In this document: positions 18,221 through 27,587 of the stretch, piece by piece
How positions within the stretch are numbered: position 1 is the first letter of the stretch
Layout of the letters: every line of letters starts with the position of its first letter
Assembly: GCF_030848945.1 (NCBI RefSeq)
Contig: NZ_JANHAX010000002.1
Location: 186,001 to 250,000, forward strand
Direction: 5' to 3'
From: Marimonas arenosa
GTDB taxonomy: Bacteria; Pseudomonadota; Alphaproteobacteria; Rhodobacterales; Rhodobacteraceae
Length of the DNA stretch: 64,000 nucleotides
Made by a program: the position numbers and the translations under genes
The notes under the pieces: generated by a model
The model's database searches: none
Told to the model about the DNA's origin: nothing
Seen by the model: the letters and a program-made list of their open reading frames with translations, nothing else

Positions 18221-19438
18221 ATGACGACCGCGAACCATTCGATCATCCTGATTTCAAACGAAGACGACATTACCCATGCCGTCGGAGAAGCGCTAACGGA
18301 CATCAAGGATGTTACTCTTGACGTGCGGCCCGGCACGTTGGCCTCGGTCAATGGCGCCGCGGTGCAGATGGTGGACCAGCATAACCTGATTGTCTTCAAG
18401 CTGAACGCGGACACCGATCGTGAAGCGGTGGCGGAACTTCGCGAACAAGTGGGCGCGCGCGGAACGCTCCTGGCGCTCAGCGACGGCAGCATTTCCCTGG
18501 CCGAGGCGATGGAGCTCAAGCAGAACGGGATTGACGAGATCCTGCCATTTCCGATTTCCCGGGAGGTGCTTACCAAGGAGCTTCTGGCGCTGTCAGGCCA
18601 TCGCACGCAGCTTCCGGCGCTGATGAACGACGAGGATGCACCCCGGATGGGGCATGTTGTTCCGGTTATGCCGGTACGCGGTGGAATCGGCGCGACGACC
18701 GTCGCGATCAACCTCGCGGACGCGTTGCAGCAGAAGACCGGTATGCGGCGCAAGACGGCGGCACATCGCGTTGCGCTGGTGGATCTGGATATCCAGTTTG
18801 GCACGGTCGCCAATGCGCTGGACCTGGACCCGTCCGATATCTTCTTCCGCATGGCCAGCGAGCAGGTCAATCTGGACGCGACCTTCATTTCGCAATCCAT
18901 GCAGCAGCACGACTCGGGTCTCGATATCTTGGCCGCGCCGGATCGGTTCGCGCCGATCGAGGCGCTTGACCGGGCCCAGGTTGATGCCCTCGTCGGTCAT
19001 CTTCAGCGCGGCTACGACTATGTCGTGATCGACATGCCGCGGACCCTTGTCGAGTGGATTGCGCCGATCCTGACACGGGCCGCGCGGCTTCTCATGGTGA
19101 CGGATACGACCGTGCCGTCGATCCGCCAGGCGCATCGGTTGATCGAGTTCTTTTCGCAGGAGCGGCTCGATCTGCCGGTCGACATGGTCGTCAACCATGA
19201 AAAGAAACCGATGTTCGCCGCGCGCCATCATGTCGAAGCCCAGAAGGTGCTCGACCGACCTCTTAAATACTGGTTGCCGGATGATCCGCGCCATGCGCGC
19301 CAAGCGCTTGATCGTGGAGAACTGCTTTCCGATGCAGCCGGGGGGGCGCCGCTGACCAAGGCGATCCGCCGGATGTCCGAGACCATCCTGACCGAAACCA
19401 AGAATGCCGACGCGGCACAGCCCAAGACCAAGAAGTGA
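18221..19438 (+). CDS. cpaE: CpaE/TadZ ParA-like localisation ATPase
   Basis: The 405-residue protein has an atypical receiver-like N-terminal domain (about residues 1-125, with LIVFKLNADTDREAVAEL) and a MinD/ParA-type ATPase domain (about 145-390). The Walker A reads RGGIGATTVAINLA, so the second Lys of the usual GKT is Ala, while VALVDLDIQFG gives the Walker A'/switch. Such degenerate P-loops are common in CpaE/TadZ, which mark the pole where the Tad pilus is built. It lies between the pseudopilins and CpaF. The function follows from family knowledge. Confidence 0.88.
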   Translation: MTTANHSIILISNEDDITHAVGEALTDIKDVTLDVRPGTLASVNGAAVQMVDQHNLIVFKLNADTDREAVAELREQVGARGTLLALSDGSISLAEAMELKQNGIDEILPFPISREVLTKELLALSGHRTQLPALMNDEDAPRMGHVVPVMPVRGGIGATTVAINLADALQQKTGMRRKTAAHRVALVDLDIQFGTVANALDLDPSDIFFRMASEQVNLDATFISQSMQQHDSGLDILAAPDRFAPIEALDRAQVDALVGHLQRGYDYVVIDMPRTLVEWIAPILTRAARLLMVTDTTVPSIRQAHRLIEFFSQERLDLPVDMVVNHEKKPMFAARHHVEAQKVLDRPLKYWLPDDPRHARQALDRGELLSDAAGGAPLTKAIRRMSETILTETKNADAAQPKTKK

Positions 19439-19451
19439 AAGGATCACGGAC

Positions 19452-20846
19452 ATGTTCAACAATTTCAGCAAGTCCAAAGCCGGAGAATCGGATCGTGTCG
19501 TGGTCCTGCCGAGTGCCAACCGTGTGGCGGTCGAGCCGGATAATGTCATCGAGGCGTTTCAGCCGGAAGATCCCGAGTTGACGGCCTGGCTCGACCTCAA
19601 GACGCGGTTGCATGAGGCGCTGCTCGAGCGCCTGAATCTGTCGGTGATCGAAAAGGTCGAATCCGAGGACCTGCGCCGCGAGGTTGCGGTGGCGGTCGGG
19701 GAATGGCTCAAGGAGTCGGGCGAGGCACTGAACGGTACCGATTTCAATCGGCTGATCGATGAGCTGCTGCACGAATTGCTGGGCTTCGGCCCGCTTGAAC
19801 CGCTGCTGGCCGACCCGACCGTGAACGACATTCTGGTCAATGGCCATCGCAAGGTTTTCGTTGAGAGGTTCGGGGTGCTTGAACAGGCGCCGATCCGTTT
19901 TCGCGATGAAAAGCACCTGTTGCGTATCATCGACAAGATCGTGAGCCGGGTCGGCCGCCGCGTCGATGAAAGCCAGCCCTGGGTCGATGCCCGTCTCGAG
20001 GATGGCAGCCGGGTGAACGCCATCATCCGGCCCTGCGCGATCGACGGACCATCGCTGTCGATCCGCAAGTTTTCGGCCAAGCCGCTGACCATGCAGAACC
20101 TGATCGATACCGGGTCGCTGTCGCAGGCCGCTTCCGAACTGTTGCAGGCGCTGGTCGCCGCGCGAATGAACATCCTGATCTCAGGCGGCACCGGTTCGGG
20201 CAAGACGACGATGCTCAACGCGCTGTCGTCTTATATCGACCCGCGCGAGCGGATTGTCACGATCGAGGATGCCGCTGAGCTTCAGTTGCAGCAGAGTCAC
20301 GTAGTGCGCCTGGAAACCCGCCCGCCGTCTTTGCAGGGCAACGGTTCGGTCGGGCAGCGCGAACTGGTGCGCAACGCGCTTCGGATGCGTCCGGACCGGA
20401 TCATCGTCGGCGAGGTACGCGGCGCCGAAACCTTCGACATGCTGCAGGCGATGAACACTGGCCACGACGGCTCGATGACGACCGTTCACGCCAACAGCGC
20501 ACGCGACGCGATCAGCCGGCTGGAACAGATGGTCACGATGATGGGCATCGAGTTCCCGCTTTCGACGATCCGGGCGCAGATCGCCTCGGGCCTGCATTTC
20601 GTGGTGCAATTGACCCGACTCTCCGACGGCAAGCGCCGGGTCGTGAGCGTGTCGGAAATCACCGGCATGGAGGGAGAGGTGCTCTCGATGCAGGACATTT
20701 TTGTTTTCCGCCGCGAGGGGCGGGCGGAAACCGGCGAGGTTCTGGGCCGGTTCATGCCCACGGGCGTGCGGCCAAAATGCATGGATCGTCTTCTTGCTGC
20801 CGGGATCGACCTGGATCCGCGGGCCTTCCGCCCCTCGGAGGGTTGA
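19452..20846 (+). CDS. cpaF: CpaF/TadA secretion ATPase
   Basis: The start chosen is ATG 19452 with AAGGATC just upstream; an earlier in-frame GTG or ATG would overlap cpaE. The 464-residue protein is a hexameric type II/IV secretion-type ATPase. Its N-terminal domain ([20 protein letters not shown]) precedes the P-loop [14 protein letters not shown] (about residues 245-258), the Asp box [11 protein letters not shown], and the Walker B/His-box region [20 protein letters not shown] with [13 protein letters not shown]. It powers pilus assembly at the inner membrane together with TadB and TadC, which follow at once. Confidence 0.95.
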   Translation: MFNNFSKSKAGESDRVVVLPSANRVAVEPDNVIEAFQPEDPELTAWLDLKTRLHEALLERLNLSVIEKVESEDLRREVAVAVGEWLKESGEALNGTDFNRLIDELLHELLGFGPLEPLLADPTVNDILVNGHRKVFVERFGVLEQAPIRFRDEKHLLRIIDKIVSRVGRRVDESQPWVDARLEDGSRVNAIIRPCAIDGPSLSIRKFSAKPLTMQNLIDTGSLSQAASELLQALVAARMNILISGGTGSGKTTMLNALSSYIDPRERIVTIEDAAELQLQQSHVVRLETRPPSLQGNGSVGQRELVRNALRMRPDRIIVGEVRGAETFDMLQAMNTGHDGSMTTVHANSARDAISRLEQMVTMMGIEFPLSTIRAQIASGLHFVVQLTRLSDGKRRVVSVSEITGMEGEVLSMQDIFVFRREGRAETGEVLGRFMPTGVRPKCMDRLLAAGIDLDPRAFRPSEG

Positions 20847-20849
20847 GCG

Positions 20850-21821
20850 ATGGAAAACCTCCTGACCGTCGAAGTCATCAACTATATGGTCTATGCTGGC
20901 ACGTTTCTGGGCATCTTGCTGCTCTTTACCGGCGTTGCCCAGTTGGCCCAACGCGGCGAAACCCGCGGCGAGGCGCGCAGCCGCCGGATGCAGATGATCG
21001 ACAAGGGTGCCGACATCGAGGAAATTCTCTCGGTGCTCAAACCTCCGCGGAAAACCGGAGTCTGGGCTCACATACCCTTGATTGGCCAATTGCCCGACCT
21101 GTTGTCCCAGGCCGGGATGACCATTTCTACCAACCGTTTTCTGTTTTTTTGCGGCCTCGCGACCATCACGGTGTTTAGCGTCGCGTCGGTGATCTTGATC
21201 CTGCCCGTTGCCGTTCTGGTCGGCCTAGGAATCGGATTTCTGGTGCCCCTTCTCGTCGTCAAATCGCGGCGCGATACGAGAATGAAGAAACTTGTCGAGC
21301 AGCTTCCAGATGCGCTTGAGCTGATGGCGCGCGGGTTGCGTGTGGGGCACCCGCTCAACACCTCGATCGGATCGGTTGCCCAGGAGATGCCTGATCCAAT
21401 CGGCACGGAATTCGGCCTGATCTTCGATCAGATCAGTTTTGGCGACGATCTGCCGGATGCCGTTCAGGAATTCGCAGACCGTGTCGGGCTGGAGGACGTG
21501 CAATACCTGTCTGCCAGCATCGGCATCCAGCATGGCACCGGCGGTGACCTGGCGCGGGTTATCCGCATCCTCGCCAAGGTGATCCGCGACCGGCTGACCA
21601 TGCGTCAGAAAATCCTCGCGATTTCGTCGGAAGGCCGTCTGACCGCAGTGTTTCTGTCGGCGTTGCCGGTTCTGATTTTCGTATTCACCACCATCACCAA
21701 CCCGACCTATTTCGGTGGCGTGCGCGATGACCCGTTGTTCGTTCCGATGATGGTAACGATTGCGGTTCTGACGGTTCTCAACTTTCTCGTCCTGCGCAAG
21801 CTCGTTCATTTCCGCGTCTAG
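20850..21821 (+). CDS. tadB: Tad platform protein TadB
   Basis: The 323-residue inner-membrane protein is a GspF-type platform component. It has an N-terminal segment (NYMVYAGTFLGILLLF), two closely spaced segments around residues 95-130, a cytoplasmic GspF domain with QLPDALELMARGLRVGHPL and SIGIQHGTGGDLARVI, and two C-terminal segments. It begins 3 bp after cpaF and is followed by tadC after 12 bp, so all three form one unit. It binds CpaF and guides pilin polymerisation. Confidence 0.93.
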   Translation: MENLLTVEVINYMVYAGTFLGILLLFTGVAQLAQRGETRGEARSRRMQMIDKGADIEEILSVLKPPRKTGVWAHIPLIGQLPDLLSQAGMTISTNRFLFFCGLATITVFSVASVILILPVAVLVGLGIGFLVPLLVVKSRRDTRMKKLVEQLPDALELMARGLRVGHPLNTSIGSVAQEMPDPIGTEFGLIFDQISFGDDLPDAVQEFADRVGLEDVQYLSASIGIQHGTGGDLARVIRILAKVIRDRLTMRQKILAISSEGRLTAVFLSALPVLIFVFTTITNPTYFGGVRDDPLFVPMMVTIAVLTVLNFLVLRKLVHFRV

Positions 21822-21833
21822 GGAGCGTCGATC

Positions 21834-22835
21834 ATGGAACAGTATTTCACTCTTCTTTCGACTCGTTTCGGCGTCACGCCGGAAATTCTGGTGCTTGCCG
21901 GGATCGGGCTGGGGGCCGCCGTGTTCTTTATTTCGTTGGCCGTGGCGATCGGCCAGCGCAACCCGGCTGCCGAACGCATAGCGGAAACGCGCATGGCAAA
22001 GGCCAACGCGCGCTTTGACCGGGGGCTGCTGCGCGAGACGGTCAGGACGCCGAAGGGATTGCTGCGCGCCGCGCTGCCGACTGACGAGCAGGAGCGGTTG
22101 AAGATTGAACAGAAATTCCGGCGGGCCGGGATCACGTCACCAAATGCGCTGCGGGTCTATACGCTGGTTAGGATCGGTCTGGGCGTTCTGTTGCCGCTGT
22201 TCTTTGCCGCGCTGGTGGTTGCGTCGAAAACGCCCGGAATGCCGGTGCCCGAGGCACTGGCCGAGCGACTGGCCGGGCTCAACCGTCTGACGGTCATCCA
22301 GATCATCGCCGTAGCTGTCGCGGTGGGCTACTATCTGCCAGCGATCTGGCTCGACGGGCGGGTCAAGGAGCGCCAGCTTCGCATCACTGAGAGCTTTCCC
22401 AATGCCCTTGATCTTCTGCAGGTTTCGATCGAGGCTGGGCTTGGCTTCGATGCGGCGATGACGCGGGTGGCCAACGAACTGGCCGCAGTATCGCCCGACA
22501 TCGCCTTCGAGTTTCTCACCGTGCAACACCAGGTGGCGGCAGGTCGTCCGCGAGAAGTGGCGTTGCAGGCCATGGCCCGGAACACCGGCGTGGATATGGT
22601 GCGTTCGTTTTCGACCGTCATCGTGCAGTCGATGCATTTCGGCACGAGCATGGCCGAGGCGCTGACGACCTATGCCCACGAAATGCGGATTGCGCGCGAA
22701 CTCAAGGCACAGGAAATGGCGAACAAACTCCCGGTCAAGATGTCGGCTGTGCTGGCGTCGCTTATGCTGCCTGCCGTCGTCATCGTCACGATTGGCCCTG
22801 TTGTGATTCGGTATATCCGGGTTTTTTCGGGTTGA
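21834..22835 (+). CDS. tadC: Tad platform protein TadC
   Basis: The 333-residue protein is the partner of TadB. It has an N-terminal membrane segment (LVLAGIGLGAAVFFISLAVA), two in the middle, and a GspF domain with FPNALDLLQVSIEAGLGFDA and FSTVIVQSMHFGTSMAEAL, then a final segment ending RYIRVFSG. Length and layout are normal for TadC. It closes the main operon; no TadD lipoprotein gene follows, which is unusual. Confidence 0.92.
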   Translation: MEQYFTLLSTRFGVTPEILVLAGIGLGAAVFFISLAVAIGQRNPAAERIAETRMAKANARFDRGLLRETVRTPKGLLRAALPTDEQERLKIEQKFRRAGITSPNALRVYTLVRIGLGVLLPLFFAALVVASKTPGMPVPEALAERLAGLNRLTVIQIIAVAVAVGYYLPAIWLDGRVKERQLRITESFPNALDLLQVSIEAGLGFDAAMTRVANELAAVSPDIAFEFLTVQHQVAAGRPREVALQAMARNTGVDMVRSFSTVIVQSMHFGTSMAEALTTYAHEMRIARELKAQEMANKLPVKMSAVLASLMLPAVVIVTIGPVVIRYIRVFSG

Positions 22836-23065
22836 GACAAAGATATTTCCGTTTGCCCAGAAGGCCGATTGTTAGCTCTTTAGATCGAATATTTTGTGGA
22901 TACGAGGATTGTTCAGAGCAAATACACGCCAGACGTGAAAATCTGTCATTTTCAAGGCTTCAAATTGACTGAAGTTTAACGAGATCGATAATTTTACCTT
23001 GGGGGCGTTTTGAGCCGAAGCCCGTGTATTGGGGCGCAGTTCAAGTTTCTTGGGGAAGTTTTCGA

Positions 23066-23944
23066 ATGTTCAGTGGTGGAATCGAGGAAAGGCAGTCCGG
23101 TCACGATCCCGGGCTGGGTGTCAGCTGTATAGAAGCGGTCGCTTCGTGGTGCCAGGCGGTACAAGGTAGTGTGCCACTTACCGGTGCCCTTCGGCAGGTT
23201 TGCAACGCTTTCGGTGGAGAGCTTGCGGCGGTTGCGCGGGTCAATCACGAAAACAAGGGTAGCCGGATTGACAGGGTTCGCATCGTGGCTTTCGATCGTC
23301 GCGCGAATTTCATCAATGAAATTGAGGGGTTCAACGTTTCCAGTGCCGAGGCCGTCTGCAGCAAGTATCTTGCCGTAGCAAAGCTGGGGTCGATCTGGCA
23401 CGCGCATGTGATGGATTTCATAAATACGCCGCGTCTGTGGGCGCCGCTGAACCAGCGACGGCTGGTGGAAACCGTCGTCATTCCACTCGAGCATCACGTA
23501 AACAGCAGCGACTTTCTGGAAATCCATTTCCCGGCGGAAATTCATGCATCGACACTCGATAAACTGGGTCTTGTTGGCGAGACGATTGCGAAGGCATGGA
23601 AAACCCGGAGCATGGGTCTTTTATCGCGCAATTTCATGCGCGACGGCCATTCGGCGAAATCCGGTGCGGGGAAGTCGCAGAAAAACATCGACGTTCTGGC
23701 GATGGACAATCCGTGCAAACTCAGCCGTGCGGAATACAGGGTATGTCTGCTTCTAAGTTCGGGGCTGAAAAAGGCGGCACTTCTGGAAGAGCTTTCTATC
23801 GGAACGGCAACGTTGCGCACGCATCTTCGGAACATTTATGCCAAGACCGACACGGCCTCGCAGGCGGAATTGTTGCAGAAACTGCTCGTACCTGCGGCGC
23901 GGCGCGGAACGCACCGTTCGGAGGTGACCAGCCGTGTCGCCTGA
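23066..23944 (+). CDS. LuxR-type transcriptional regulator in the Tad locus
   Basis: ATG 23066 is preferred because TTGGGGAAG lies 8 bp upstream; an upstream GTG at 23024 lacks a site. The 292-residue protein has a C-terminal LuxR/GerE helix-turn-helix (LSRAEYRVCLLLSSGLKKAA, then TATLRTHLRNIYAKTDTASQ). The N-terminal 210 residues do not match the autoinducer domain or a receiver that I can recognise. Its 3' end overlaps the prepilin peptidase gene by 11 bp, so the two are co-transcribed. It probably controls the pilus genes. A 230-bp AT-rich gap upstream should contain its promoter. Confidence 0.85.
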   Translation: MFSGGIEERQSGHDPGLGVSCIEAVASWCQAVQGSVPLTGALRQVCNAFGGELAAVARVNHENKGSRIDRVRIVAFDRRANFINEIEGFNVSSAEAVCSKYLAVAKLGSIWHAHVMDFINTPRLWAPLNQRRLVETVVIPLEHHVNSSDFLEIHFPAEIHASTLDKLGLVGETIAKAWKTRSMGLLSRNFMRDGHSAKSGAGKSQKNIDVLAMDNPCKLSRAEYRVCLLLSSGLKKAALLEELSIGTATLRTHLRNIYAKTDTASQAELLQKLLVPAARRGTHRSEVTSRVA

Positions 23945-24416
23945 GTTTGTGCCGCTGTTGTTCACCGCACCGCTGCTTGTTGTCATGGCTGCGAGCGACG
24001 TCAGGCACATGCGTATTCCGAATTGGCTGGTTCTTGCCATGATCGTTGTCTTTGCTGCGGTGGCGCCGTTCTATCTGAGCGGGGAAGAGATCGTGATGCG
24101 GGTTGCAGTGGCGGGCGGGGTTCTTCTGGTTGGCATTGTAGCATTCACATTCCGGATAGTCGCCGGTGGCGACGTCAAAGCCCTTGCCGCGCTCATGCTT
24201 TTCGTGCCGGCGGGGGCGACGTCGATTGCCTATTTCGGGTTCACTTTCTCGGCTGCCATGGTGCTCGGCATGATTTTCATGCTGACCCTGCGCCGCGCGT
24301 TCAGCTCTCCCGAAAGCAGCTTTCTCAGCCTGTCGATCGACGCGGGATATCCGATGGGGCTTTCGATCGCCTTGGCCGGGCTCGCCTTCCCGGCGGTACA
24401 CATCTTGATCGGGTGA
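23934..24416 (+). CDS. cpaA: Prepilin peptidase CpaA/TadV
   Basis: The gene starts at GTG 23934 inside the end of the regulator gene. The 160-residue protein has about five membrane segments and both catalytic aspartates of the A24 family: Asp22 in SDVRHMRIPN and Asp80 in AGGDVKALAA. The N-terminal methylase domain of large type IV prepilin peptidases is absent, as is normal for TadV/CpaA. It cleaves the leaders of the Flp and TadE-like proteins encoded upstream. Confidence 0.92.
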   Translation: MSPEFVPLLFTAPLLVVMAASDVRHMRIPNWLVLAMIVVFAAVAPFYLSGEEIVMRVAVAGGVLLVGIVAFTFRIVAGGDVKALAALMLFVPAGATSIAYFGFTFSAAMVLGMIFMLTLRRAFSSPESSFLSLSIDAGYPMGLSIALAGLAFPAVHILIG

Positions 24417-24560
24417 TCCCGACGGCTCGAGTCCGGGACGCGACAAAATACTCACGCTTGCCAGCGTTGGTGCATTGGATGCCGTCGGCGGGGCCAAAGT
24501 ACGAGTTGGCCCATCCCGATAGCTGACGTGTCCACAGCGGCGTAATGGATCCCGTCCGGC

Positions 24561-25934
24561 CTAGCCGAGCACCGTATTCACTGCCCTGGCGGTGGCGGCG
24601 ACGACGCTGTCGGCTTCGTCCCGGGTCAGGCAGAACGGCGGGGCAAAGCCCAGAATGTTGCCCTGTGGCATGGCGCGGGCAATCACCTTGTCTCGGTCGA
24701 GGAGCGCGGCGGCGATTTGCGGGCCGATCTTGTCGGCAGCGTCGAAGAAGGCGCGTGTATCTCGGTCCTTCACGAACTCGACGGCGCAAAGCAGGCCTTC
24801 TCCGCGGACCTCGCCGACATGTGGGTGATCGGAGAGCGCGTCGCGCATCGCAGCGTTGAGATAGGCACCGGTGTCGCGGGCGTTGTCGACAAGGTTCAGA
24901 TCGTCGATCAGTCTGAGGTTGGCCACTCCGGCGGCGGCACCGATCGGGTGGGCGGAATAGGTCCAGCCGTGACCGATCGGGCCGTTTTCGTCGGTGCCCT
25001 GTTCGAGCACGTTCCAGACCTTGTCAGAGACGATCGAGCCCGAAAGCGGCGCATAGGCCGAGGTCAGGCCCTTGGCTATGGTGATGATGTCGGCCTCGAT
25101 GCCGTAGTGATCCGAGCCGAACATGGTGCCGAGGCGACCGAAACCGGTGACGACTTCGTCGGCGATGAGCAGGATGTCGTGTTTTTTCAGCACGGCCTGG
25201 ATCGCGGCCCAGTAGCCGGCGGGCGGGGGGACGATGCCACCTGTGCCAAGAACCGGCTCGCCGATGAAGGCGGCGATGGTGTCGGCGCCTTCGCGTTCGA
25301 TTAGCGCCTCCAGCGACGCGGCGCATTGGGCGGTGAACTGTTCCTCGGTCTGGGAGAGGTCGTCGCGGCGGAAGTAGTAGGGTGCGTCGGTGTGGATCAC
25401 CTGAGCCAGCGGCAGGTCAAATTTCTTGTGGAAGAGCTCGAGTCCGGTGAGCGAGCCGGTCATCAGTCCGGAGCCATGATAACCGCGCCAGCGCGAGATG
25501 ATTTTCTTTTTCTCGGGACGGCCCAGGATGTTGTTCATGTACCAGACCAGCTTGATGTTGGTCTCGTTGGCGTCCGAGCCGCCGAGGCCGAAATAGACCT
25601 TCGACATGTTCGCGGGCGCGCGGTCGAGGATCATCTTGGCAAGTGTGATCGAGGCCTCGGTGCCATGACCGACGTAAGAATGGTAATAGGCCAGTTCGCG
25701 GGCCTGTTCGGCGATGGCATCGGCAATCTCGGCACGTCCGTAACCTACGTTGACACAGTAGAGCCCGGCGAAGGCGTCAAGCAGGCGATTGCCGTCACGA
25801 TCCTCGATATGGCAGCCGCTCGCGGTCTTGATGATACGGTTGGGACTTTCGCCGCGGGCGTGCTGGGCGAGGTGAGTAGAGGGGTGGAAGAAGTTCTCGC
25901 GGTCCCACGCGTCAAGTTGATCGTTCTTCAGCAT
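24561..25934 (-). CDS. Class III PLP-dependent aminotransferase
   Basis: The 457-residue protein is an omega-amino acid or diamine:pyruvate-type transaminase (fold type I, class III). Visible motifs are DAFAGLYCVNVGYGR near residue 52, the PLP-phosphate site GLGGSDANETN, RWRGYHGS, LLIADEVVTGFGRLG with the PLP-binding Asp, and the Schiff-base Lys in TIAKGLTSAYAPLSG. It lies 103 bp downstream of pqqE on the same strand and might be co-transcribed, but it has no known role in PQQ synthesis. The amino donor cannot be told from sequence; related roseobacter enzymes accept taurine, putrescine or beta-alanine type substrates. Confidence 0.88.
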   Translation of the reverse strand: MLKNDQLDAWDRENFFHPSTHLAQHARGESPNRIIKTASGCHIEDRDGNRLLDAFAGLYCVNVGYGRAEIADAIAEQARELAYYHSYVGHGTEASITLAKMILDRAPANMSKVYFGLGGSDANETNIKLVWYMNNILGRPEKKKIISRWRGYHGSGLMTGSLTGLELFHKKFDLPLAQVIHTDAPYYFRRDDLSQTEEQFTAQCAASLEALIEREGADTIAAFIGEPVLGTGGIVPPPAGYWAAIQAVLKKHDILLIADEVVTGFGRLGTMFGSDHYGIEADIITIAKGLTSAYAPLSGSIVSDKVWNVLEQGTDENGPIGHGWTYSAHPIGAAAGVANLRLIDDLNLVDNARDTGAYLNAAMRDALSDHPHVGEVRGEGLLCAVEFVKDRDTRAFFDAADKIGPQIAAALLDRDKVIARAMPQGNILGFAPPFCLTRDEADSVVAATARAVNTVLG

Positions 25935-26037
25935 GCCCTGTCCTTTCTTGTGCCAACCCGGCCAGACCTATGCGATTCGGTCGGGTGGGGCCAACCCCCG
26001 GGCGGTATGGCTTGCGTTGTCCGGGTGCAGGTCAGGC

Positions 26038-27129
26038 TTACGGGCGCGGTATCACGCGGTAGGTGAACGTGGCGCTGTCGGCCTCGGCCATGGCCTCGGA
26101 AAGCAGCCGGTCCACGCGGCCATGATCAGGGGATCTGCGGCAGACCGGGTCGGTGGCGGCGGCATCGCCGGCGATGGCGAGCGCCTGGCAGCGGCAGCCG
26201 CCGAAATCGACCTCGACTCGGTCGCAGGATTGGCAGGTGTCGGGCAGGAAATCGGTGCCGCGGTAGGCATTGAAGGCGGGGCTGTCATACCAAATGTCGC
26301 GGAGCGGCGTGTCGCGGATGTTGTCGAAGGTCAGGTGCGGAATGGTTTCGGCGGCGTGGCAGGGCAGCACCTTGCCGTCGGGCGAGATGTTGAGCCCGGC
26401 CGTGCCCCAGCCGCCCATGCAGGCCTTGGGATAGTCGGCATAGTAATCGGGCGGGACGAAATCGAAGGCGAGCGTGCCGCGCAGCCGGGCCTCGGCTTCG
26501 GCCACCTTGCGCTTGGTCGCCTCGGTTTGCTCGCGGGTCGGCAGCAACGCGGCGCGGTTCAGCGTGGCCCAGCCGTGGAACTGGACGCAGGCCACTTCCA
26601 GCCGGCGCGCGCCCAGTTCGACCGCCATGTCGATGGTGCGGTCGAGGTCGTCAAGGTTGTGACGGTGCATCACGGCGTTGAGGGTGAGGGGAAGGCCGCG
26701 TTTCCTGATTTCCTCGGCCACCATCATCTTGCGCTCGAACCCGCCCTTGTAGCCGCCGATACGGTCGGCCAGCTCGGGCGTGGTGCCCTGCAGCGAAAGC
26801 TGGATGTGATCGAGCCCGGCGGCTTCGAGCGCGTCGAGCCGTTTCGGGGTCAGCCCGATGCCCGACGTGATGAGGTTGGTGTAGAGCCCGGCCTCGTGAG
26901 CGGCCCGGGTCAGGTCAACCAGATCGGGGCGCGAGGCGGGTTCGCCGCCCGAGAGGTGCAGTTGAAGCACGCCGAGATCGGCGGCCTGGACGAAGGCGTC
27001 GGCCCAGGTCTCGGTGGCAAGCTCGGTTTCCTTGCCATGCAGCGCCACCGGGTTCGAGCAATAGGGGCAGGAGAGCGGGCAGCGGTGGGTGAGTTCCGCC
27101 AGCATGGCGATCGGGGGCGGGGTGGTCAT
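26038..27129 (-). CDS. pqqE: PQQ synthesis radical SAM enzyme PqqE
   Basis: The 363-residue protein has the radical-SAM motif CPLSCPYC at residues 17-24, LHLSGGEP near residue 58, and a SPASM domain with CMGGWGTAGLNISPDGKVLP plus CQSCDRVEVDFGGCRCQ for auxiliary iron-sulfur clusters. PqqE joins Glu16 and Tyr20 of the PqqA peptide, the first step of PQQ synthesis, with PqqD presenting the peptide. It is the last pqq gene and is separated from pqqD by 170 bp containing four hairpins. Confidence 0.95.
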   Translation of the reverse strand: MTTPPPIAMLAELTHRCPLSCPYCSNPVALHGKETELATETWADAFVQAADLGVLQLHLSGGEPASRPDLVDLTRAAHEAGLYTNLITSGIGLTPKRLDALEAAGLDHIQLSLQGTTPELADRIGGYKGGFERKMMVAEEIRKRGLPLTLNAVMHRHNLDDLDRTIDMAVELGARRLEVACVQFHGWATLNRAALLPTREQTEATKRKVAEAEARLRGTLAFDFVPPDYYADYPKACMGGWGTAGLNISPDGKVLPCHAAETIPHLTFDNIRDTPLRDIWYDSPAFNAYRGTDFLPDTCQSCDRVEVDFGGCRCQALAIAGDAAATDPVCRRSPDHGRVDRLLSEAMAEADSATFTYRVIPRP

Positions 27130-27160
27130 GGATCAAGCCTCCTGCCCGACAGGGAACACG

Positions 27161-27207
27161 CCGGAATTTTTCGAAAATTCTGGTCCGAATTCTTTCGAAG
27201 AATTCGG
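27161..27207. repeat. Bipartite triloop-hairpin element, copy A
   Basis: Two consecutive hairpins, each a 10-bp stem closed by a TCG triloop: CCGGAATTTT / AAAATTCTGG (27161-27183, one G-T pair) and CCGAATTCTT / AAGAATTCGG (27185-27207, perfect). A single T separates them. The same two-hairpin design recurs at 40943-40990. It lies between pqqD and pqqE inside an operon, so it is transcribed. Confidence 0.75.
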
Positions 27208-27237
27208 GGTTGCGCACGTGGCTGAAAGGCGCGTACG

Positions 27238-27281
27238 CGGAAAATGCGACATTTTCCGGATCGTTTTCTTCGAAAGAAAAC
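27238..27281. repeat. Bipartite triloop-hairpin element, copy B (inverted)
   Basis: Two further hairpins with CGA triloops, the complement of TCG: CGGAAAATG / CATTTTCCG (27238-27258) and GTTTTCTT / AAGAAAAC (27263-27281), both perfect. The pair has the opposite orientation to copy A, 30 bp away, so the pqqD-pqqE gap holds an inverted pair of elements, as in REP/BIME clusters. Confidence 0.65.
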
Positions 27282-27299
27282 CAATGGCTCGACCCCCGG

Positions 27300-27587
27300 T
27301 CATTTCACTACCGTCAGGAAGACGCGGGCGCGCAGGGATTGCAGGAAGGCCTGGACGTCGGATTCGATCTGGTCGCGCGGGGCGCTGTAGGTGTCGGCGA
27401 GATCGCTGACGATTTCGGCGAAGGTGGCGTCGCCGGTGACCCGGGTCAGGATCGCCTCGCCGATGGCGTCGAGCGCGATGGCCTTTTCCGGCGCCAGCAG
27501 CACCATGCCGCCGCGGACCCGGTCCTGCGCCAGGCGCACGCCCCGGGGCAGGCGGGGCCGGTCGGTGGGGGCGAGGGCGAGGCTCAT
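27300..27587 (-). CDS. pqqD: PqqA-binding chaperone PqqD
   Basis: Starting at ATG 27587, which overlaps the pqqC stop (ATGA), the 95-residue product is a standard PqqD with [36 protein letters not shown] and a C-terminal helix with [14 protein letters not shown] longer open frame upstream is in Arg-rich non-coding translation and is rejected. PqqD binds PqqA and delivers it to PqqE. It is not fused to pqqC or pqqE, unlike in some methylotrophs. Confidence 0.94.
   Translation of the reverse strand: MSLALAPTDRPRLPRGVRLAQDRVRGGMVLLAPEKAIALDAIGEAILTRVTGDATFAEIVSDLADTYSAPRDQIESDVQAFLQSLRARVFLTVVK

Noticed and set aside
18221-19438. Broken ATPase because the Walker A lacks the usual Lys
   Set aside because: Degenerate P-loops of the GATT kind are common in CpaE/TadZ proteins, and the rest of the domain is intact.
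24561-25934. Aminotransferase as part of PQQ synthesis
   Set aside because: PQQ synthesis needs no transaminase and the gene is 103 bp beyond pqqE with no overlap; adjacency alone is not evidence.
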